Source of the DNA: Acidobacteriota bacterium
GTDB lineage: Bacteria; Acidobacteriota; Terriglobia; Bryobacterales; Bryobacteraceae
Assembly (NCBI GenBank): GCA_016201205.1
Contig: JACQDF010000082.1
Coordinates: 1-36,587 of the forward strand
DNA: 36,587 bases
Direction: 5' to 3'
Below are positions 32,201-36,587 of this stretch, piece after piece. The notes under the pieces were generated by a model that saw nothing but the letters and a program-made list of their open reading frames with translations, did not search any database and was not told where the DNA came from. Both the position numbers and the translations under genes were made by a program. Each line of letters begins with the position of its first letter. Within the stretch, counting starts at the first letter, position 1.

Positions 32201-32650
32201 ACGCCCAATGACGAACTCCAGACAAGGGCCAGGTTATCGAGGCCGTCTAGGCGTGGCAATTCCGCGCGGATGCTATTGGTCTGAAAGCATTTGCGAGGTT
32301 CGAGCGGACCGTTTTAGGCCGCAAGAGTTCTGAATGCGTCGGCGGCCAAGTCATTGCGAAGCAACATGACGGCACAGACCGGCATTGGCCGGGGCGCAGA
32401 GCAAAAGGAGCGCCAGGGCAGGCAACACCAATCTTGAAAGATTCATTCCCGTCGTCCGATTCACAAGACCTTCCAGTGTCAATAGCGGCCCAACAGCCCA
32501 CGCCGCTACTGCATAGAGTGAAGCGAGATTCCGAGGAAAACTGGTTCAGCCTCACGCCAGGCGGCAGATGGCAAGTTGGATCCGGGCCTTCTCGAACCTC
32601 GGCGGCGGGACGGCTCTACCGAACGTGTTGAAAGGAAAGGTCTGATTCTC
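32201..32650. other. 450 bp with little coding signal between vapC and tRNA-Ser
   Basis: No frame here resembles a known protein. The only item that stands out is a 31-codon minus-strand frame encoding a signal peptide (next entry). No transposase remnant or duplicated tRNA end was found by eye. It could be scar DNA from past insertions beside the tRNA. Confidence 0.5.
32351..32446 (-). pseudogene. Orphan 31-codon signal-peptide frame
   Basis: The frame encodes a textbook signal peptide: Met-Asn-Leu-Ser-Arg, a run of Leu/Ala/Val, and an AxA cleavage site (LLLLCAPANA), then nine residues and a TGA. Downstream frames are broken by stops. It may be the 5' remnant of a secreted-protein gene or a very small secreted peptide. 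The ribosome binding site is poor. Confidence 0.3.
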
Positions 32651-32740
32651 TGGCGGAGAGAGAGGGATTCGAACCCTCGATACAGTTTCCCGTATACACG
32701 CTTTCCAAGCGTGCGCCTTCAGCCACTCGGCCATCTCTCC
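32651..32740 (-). tRNA. tRNA-Ser(GGA)
   Basis: A 90-nt type II tRNA with a long variable arm. The acceptor GGAGAGA pairs with TCTCTCC; the anticodon stem CACGC/GCGTG encloses TTGGAAA, giving anticodon GGA (reads UCC and UCU). The T-arm contains GGTTCGAATCC, and the CCA end is encoded (32651-32653). The long variable arm and the anticodon identify serine. Its 3' end faces the toxin-antitoxin region. Confidence 0.95.
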
Positions 32741-32803
32741 GCGCGTCGACTGGCGCCTTCGCCGAGCCAGTCTTGTTTCAGGCTAGCATGGCGCCGCCGC
32801 CGG

Positions 32804-35242
32804 TCACGTGATGTCGAACTTTTCCGGATGCAGCGCCGCGTCGCTGGTCACCAGCACCGGCCGCTTGAACATCTCCTCGAGCTCTTCCAGATAGTCGGTC
32901 GTCCGCGACTTCAGCGCCAGCGCGACGCCGGGGTGCACCCTCAACATCACTTCCTTCCCCTCGATCTGCGACGACAGCTTCTGTGACTCGACCAGAATCT
33001 CGCCGATCACTGTCTGCACGCTTTTGGTGTAGCCGGAGCCGTCGCAGGTCGGGCAGGGGGCGCACAGCGCCCGCTCCAGGCTCTGCTTGACCCGCTTGCG
33101 GGTGATCGCCACCAGCCCGAAATCATTGAACTGGAGGATTTTGTAGGGCGCCCGGTCGGCCCGCATCGCCTCTTCGATCGCCTGCATCACTCGCTGCCGG
33201 TTCTTGCGCTCGTCCATGTCGATGAAGTCCACCACGATGATCCCGCCCAGATCCCGCAGCCGGATCTGCCGCACGATCTCCTTCACCGCATCGGTATTCG
33301 CTTTGACGATCGTGTCCTCCAACCGGTGCGACTTGCCGACGAACTTGCCCGTATTGACATCGATCGCCACCAGCGCCTCGGTCTGGTTGATGACGATATA
33401 GCCTCCGGTCTTCAGCCACACCTTCGGCCGCAACGCCTTTTCCAGCTCGCTGGTAATATTGAACGCATCAAAGATCGGCACATCGCGCGTGTACAGCTTC
33501 ACTCGCGGAACCATGCTGGGCTGCATGCGCTGGACAAAACGCACCACGCTCTCATACACCTCCTCGTGGTCCACCCAGATGGCTTTGAACTGGTCGGTGA
33601 GCTGATCGCGCAGCAGCCGCTGAACGATTTCCACATCGTGATACAGCAGCGCCGGCGCCTTCATCCGGTCCGCCTTGCTCTTGATTTCCTGCCAGAGCTG
33701 AGAGAGGTACTGCATGTCCGCCGCGATCTGTTCTTCGCTCTTGCCCTCGCCCGCGGTTCGCATGATGAACCCGCCAGGAATGCCCTGACGGTGCGTTTGC
33801 AGGATGCGCCGCAAGCGTGATCGTTCTTCGTCGGAGGCGATCCTGCGCGAAACGCCGAGGTGCTCCACCGTCGGCATGTACACGCAGTAGCGTCCCGGCA
33901 ACGCGATGTGCGAAGTGATGCGCGCGCCCTTCTGTCCCAGCGGTTCCTTGGAGATCTGCACCACGATCTCATGACCCTCTTTGAGCAGCTCGGAGATGGA
34001 CGCCTGCGGCGGCCTTTCCCGGTCGCGCTCCCGGTCGCGCTCACGACCCACTGTCTTCACTTTTTCCTCCGGCGGGCCACGGCGTCTCCGCATGCGGGGG
34101 CCTCGAGCGAAGCGCGACGTCTGCTCGCGATGGCTCGATCCAATGCTTTCGACCGAGGCCAGGGCCGGCTCCGGCGGCGCGGCGGCTGGCTCCCCGGCTT
34201 GCCCCGCGGCGGCCGCGATCTCCTCGGCCAGCTCTTCTGCCGCCTCCCCGGCGGCGAGTTCACCTGGCTCGGCTTGCTCGATCTGCCCGGATGGAACGGC
34301 CTGCTGTGCCGGCTCGGGCTGTTGCCCGGATTCGCCGGATTCGGCCGGCGCGCCGGCCGCTCCCGAATAAGCGTATTCTTCGGCCTCCTCCTGAATCTGA
34401 TCGAGCTGTTCCTCGGTCAGCCCGTCCTCGGCCTCCTCGAGCCCCTCGCTGGCGACCGACTCGGGTTCCTCGATGGCTTGAGCCATTGCTTGCTGCGCCA
34501 GGTCCTGACGGTCCGGCTCCGCTGCCGCGCCTGCCGGGGTGGCGGCCGCTTCCATTGCCGGCTCTCCGGCCTGATCCGCCATCACCTCCCCGGAAGCGCC
34601 GGGGCGCGAATATTTGGCGAGTGATTCGCCAGGCAGGACTGCGAAGTCAGCTTGAGGCGCCGGCGCGGATTCGGCGCTCCCGGCGACCTTGGCGGACTCA
34701 GCCGGCTCGGGCCGCTCTGCGTGGCGCGGTGGCAGGTAGCGCTGCGGCGGGGCATGGCGCGAGTCAGCATACTTGCTGTTGGGAAACCCCTGGCCGCGGC
34801 CACGCCGGCGGCCGCGCCGTCCGCGACGGTCCCCTCGCTCGTCGTCCTGTGCCGCTCGCTCCCCTGCTCCGGCAGCGGCCGGCGCCGCTGCGGCCGGTTT
34901 GGCGATTTCCGCCGCCTGCTCGATGGCCGGAGCGGGCGCCGGCAATGTCTTCGGCTCCGCCACAGCCTGCCTGCGTGCCGGCTTTTCTTCAGGCAGTTTC
35001 TCGTACTCGTCGCTTTCCTCGAAGAAATCCGACACGTACAGAAACGTGTCGCGCTCGAGGCCCAGATTCACAAATGCGGATTGCATGCCCGGCAGCACGC
35101 GGGTCACTCGCCCCTTGTGCACACTTCCTGCCAGCGAATACTCATGCAGCCGCTGAAAAAAAATCTCGACCAGTTGGTCATCCTCCAGCAGCGCCACTTT
35201 CGTTTCGTGGCTGTTGGCGGAAATCACCAATTCTTTCGTCAT
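32804..35242 (-). CDS. rne: RNase E/G family endoribonuclease with large insertion in S1 domain
   Basis: An 812-residue protein. The start MTKELVISANSHETKVALLE and VHKGRVTRVLPGMQSAFVNL are the beginning of the S1 domain. Residues about 78-410 are a low-complexity, Ala/Glu/Pro-rich insertion with two Arg-rich patches (RRGRRGRRRGRG near 140-150, RERDRERDRER near 400-410). The S1 fold resumes at ISELLKEGHEIVVQISKEPL. The catalytic part is intact: the magnesium ligands are Asp628 (VAIDVNTGK) and Asp672 (VVDFIDMD), and the zinc-link cysteines lie in CAPCPTC (727-733). It processes rRNA and degrades mRNA. No C-terminal degradosome scaffold follows; the insertion may take that role. A strong GGGAGGAAG precedes the ATG. 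Confidence 0.93.
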   Translation of the reverse strand: MTKELVISANSHETKVALLEDDQLVEIFFQRLHEYSLAGSVHKGRVTRVLPGMQSAFVNLGLERDTFLYVSDFFEESDEYEKLPEEKPARRQAVAEPKTLPAPAPAIEQAAEIAKPAAAAPAAAGAGERAAQDDERGDRRGRRGRRRGRGQGFPNSKYADSRHAPPQRYLPPRHAERPEPAESAKVAGSAESAPAPQADFAVLPGESLAKYSRPGASGEVMADQAGEPAMEAAATPAGAAAEPDRQDLAQQAMAQAIEEPESVASEGLEEAEDGLTEEQLDQIQEEAEEYAYSGAAGAPAESGESGQQPEPAQQAVPSGQIEQAEPGELAAGEAAEELAEEIAAAAGQAGEPAAAPPEPALASVESIGSSHREQTSRFARGPRMRRRRGPPEEKVKTVGRERDRERDRERPPQASISELLKEGHEIVVQISKEPLGQKGARITSHIALPGRYCVYMPTVEHLGVSRRIASDEERSRLRRILQTHRQGIPGGFIMRTAGEGKSEEQIAADMQYLSQLWQEIKSKADRMKAPALLYHDVEIVQRLLRDQLTDQFKAIWVDHEEVYESVVRFVQRMQPSMVPRVKLYTRDVPIFDAFNITSELEKALRPKVWLKTGGYIVINQTEALVAIDVNTGKFVGKSHRLEDTIVKANTDAVKEIVRQIRLRDLGGIIVVDFIDMDERKNRQRVMQAIEEAMRADRAPYKILQFNDFGLVAITRKRVKQSLERALCAPCPTCDGSGYTKSVQTVIGEILVESQKLSSQIEGKEVMLRVHPGVALALKSRTTDYLEELEEMFKRPVLVTSDAALHPEKFDIT

Positions 35243-35306
35243 TCTTCCTCCCTCGTCCGGCCGGGCGTTCTTCCGGGAGGCTCACCAGGTGGGGTACGGG
35301 TAAATC

Positions 35307-35376
35307 GCCGGCGGCGACCCCTTGCGGGGCGCCCGCTGGCGGCTCGTGCGTCTTTGGCGGATGGAGCCTTGGCTCC
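35307..35376 (-). promoter_or_regulatory. Hairpin-rich leader upstream of rne
   Basis: Two strong inverted repeats lie 65-134 bp before the rne start: a long imperfect stem around CCCC-TTGC-GGGG (35307-35340) and a perfect GGAGCC-TT-GGCTCC (35363-35376). Neither has a T-run. In E. coli the rne leader hairpins mediate autoregulation; a similar role here is inference. Confidence 0.35.
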
Positions 35377-35533
35377 TCAATCGAGCGCACACAACAAAAT
35401 GCGGTGTTTGATGGCCCAACCCCGGTTCAATTTCTTGAATGGAGCCGCCGCATCCTGTGCATTCGAAACACCCGCCAGGAAAAACCGTTTGAAACCCGTT
35501 CCCTCAACTTCCAGCGAACCTCAGCCCGCCGGC

Positions 35534-36587
35534 TCAATTCACAAACCGCCGGAGACGGACATTGTTCACCAAACCCAGCATCAGAAACATTGTCACGATG
35601 CTGGAGCCGCCGTAACTCATCAACGGCAGCGGAATCCCGGTCACCGGCATACGGCCAATCACCATGCCGACGTTGACCAGAACATGAAACAAAAGCAGCA
35701 TGCCGATACCCATGCAGATGTACATTCCGGCCCGGTCAGGGGCCTGTTGCGCGTTTTGCACAATCTGCATCAGCAACAGCAAATATAACCCTAAAACCAC
35801 GAGAACTCCAACAAAACCGTGCTCTTCCGAAAATGCCGCCATGATGAAGTCCGTGTGCGGCACGGGAAGAAACCGCAACTGCGTCTGGTAGCCCTTGGTA
35901 ACGCCTTTGCCCCACAGGCCGCCAGAACCCACCGCAATCTTGGACTGGATCACCTGGTAGCCGGACCCCTTGGGGTCCTTCCCCGGATCCACAAACGTAG
36001 TCAGCCGCGCCTTCTGGTAATCCTGCAGATAAAAAAACCAGCCGACCGGAGCCAGCAGCGTCGCGATCACCAGGATGCCTGCCCAATACTGCCACCGCAG
36101 CCCGACCAGATAAATCCCCACAGCCAGCACCGGCAGGTACGTCAGCGAAGTACCGAGATCCGGCTGCCTCATCACCAGAACCATGGGTACGGCAACCAGG
36201 CAGCACAGCCTCAGCAGGTCCCGTAATTCCAGCCGGTCGTTCCGAATGGCCGAAAGATAGCGGGCCACCAGCAGCACTATGATCAGTTTAGCGAATTCCG
36301 AGATCTGAAAGTGGACGCCGCCGACCAGCGGGATCCAGCGGCGGGAGCCGAAAATCTTCACCCCAAACGCGAACGTGACCAGCAGCAGAACCAGCGTCGC
36401 CGTGTACAGAAAGGGTACTTGGCCGAGCAGGGCATGGTAATCGATGCGGCTCATCACCCAAGCCATTGCCAAACCAAGCAGAACGAAGATGACTTGTTTG
36501 GCCCACGCATTCCGCCAAACCGTATCGCGCGTCGCGCTGTAGATTTGCAGCACGCCCAGCGAGCACACCAGCATGGTCACGCCCCAA
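35534..36587 (-). CDS. rodA: Rod shape-determining protein RodA (5' end outside window)
   Basis: A SEDS-family glycosyltransferase, open to the window edge. The frame continues upstream of GTG 36580 (reading WGVTMLVCSLGVLQIYSA), so the true start is outside. About ten membrane helices are seen. Family marks are GSRRWIPLVGGVHFQISEFA, VMRQPDLGTSLTYLPV, QSKIAVGSGGLWGKG, QLRFLPVPHTDFIMAAFSEE, GFVGVLVVLGLYLLL and the C-terminal GIPLPLMSYGGSS. It polymerises peptidoglycan strands with a class B PBP during elongation. RodA is more likely than FtsW because of the SKIAVGSGG-WGKG and HTDFIMAAFSEE forms. The rne gene lies 291 bp downstream on the same strand, as often seen in mre/rod clusters. Confidence 0.92.
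   Translation of the reverse strand, partial: WGVTMLVCSLGVLQIYSATRDTVWRNAWAKQVIFVLLGLAMAWVMSRIDYHALLGQVPFLYTATLVLLLVTFAFGVKIFGSRRWIPLVGGVHFQISEFAKLIIVLLVARYLSAIRNDRLELRDLLRLCCLVAVPMVLVMRQPDLGTSLTYLPVLAVGIYLVGLRWQYWAGILVIATLLAPVGWFFYLQDYQKARLTTFVDPGKDPKGSGYQVIQSKIAVGSGGLWGKGVTKGYQTQLRFLPVPHTDFIMAAFSEEHGFVGVLVVLGLYLLLLMQIVQNAQQAPDRAGMYICMGIGMLLLFHVLVNVGMVIGRMPVTGIPLPLMSYGGSSIVTMFLMLGLVNNVRLRRFVN

Noticed and set aside
32651..32740. tRNA-Sec that would serve the selenoprotein
   Set aside because: The anticodon is GGA, not TCA, and the acceptor stem is 7 bp; it is tRNA-Ser.
27246..32740. A complete integrative element ending at the tRNA
   Set aside because: No integrase, relaxase or phage gene and no second copy of the tRNA end were found; only an accessory hot spot is supported.

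Overview
The window reads as a piece of high-GC chromosome from an acidobacterium of the Solibacter/Bryobacter type. The support is the mix of protein families rather than any marker gene: a secreted protein ending in the Solibacter-type TIGR03437 domain, an Oar-like TonB receptor with an N-terminal carboxypeptidase-regulatory domain, a DNA-binding-domain plus PD40 beta-propeller protein, an FAD oxidoreductase with a discoidin-like tail, and a secreted protein made of putative Ig (He_PIG) repeats. Genus and species cannot be fixed from sequence reading alone.

Layout. 0-11 kb: 3' part of an amidohydrolase/deacetylase, a TIGR03437 secreted protein, an HTH-membrane-PD40 protein, an MFS transporter followed by a TonB-dependent receptor, and, divergent from these, a PQQ-type sugar dehydrogenase fused to cytochrome c. 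11-16 kb: a four-gene respiratory formate dehydrogenase operon (alpha, beta, gamma, FdhE). Its alpha subunit is interrupted by an in-frame TGA that is almost certainly selenocysteine, with a SECIS-like hairpin just downstream. 16-19 kb: an Smr-DinB fusion gene and a large FAD oxidoreductase. 19-24 kb: a low-complexity membrane protein and a three-gene operon of secreted or anchored proteins. 24.5-27.2 kb: a tightly coupled operon of a TPR-like secreted protein, an acetate-kinase-like protein and a YfiT/DinB protein.

27.2-32.2 kb is an accessory stretch with four toxin-antitoxin modules: VapBC on the minus strand, Phd-VapC on the plus strand, HigBA, and a second Phd-VapC. Among them lie a truncated DUF1326 gene and a GH27 alpha-galactosidase. 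This stretch, plus about 450 bp with little coding signal, lies on the 3' side of a tRNA-Ser(GGA) gene. 32.8-36.6 kb returns to core genes: an RNase E/G with a roughly 330-residue insertion inside its S1 domain, and RodA, cut by the window end.

The region works mainly in scavenging and respiration: outer- and inner-membrane uptake, periplasmic sugar and formate oxidation feeding electrons to cytochromes and quinone, and glycan cleavage. The most notable observations are the selenoprotein formate dehydrogenase, two divergent TA modules whose antitoxin 5' ends overlap, the Smr-DinB fusion with a strong internal ribosome binding site, and an acetate-kinase-like protein with two conservative active-site changes. 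I saw no CRISPR array, transposase, integrase or rRNA.
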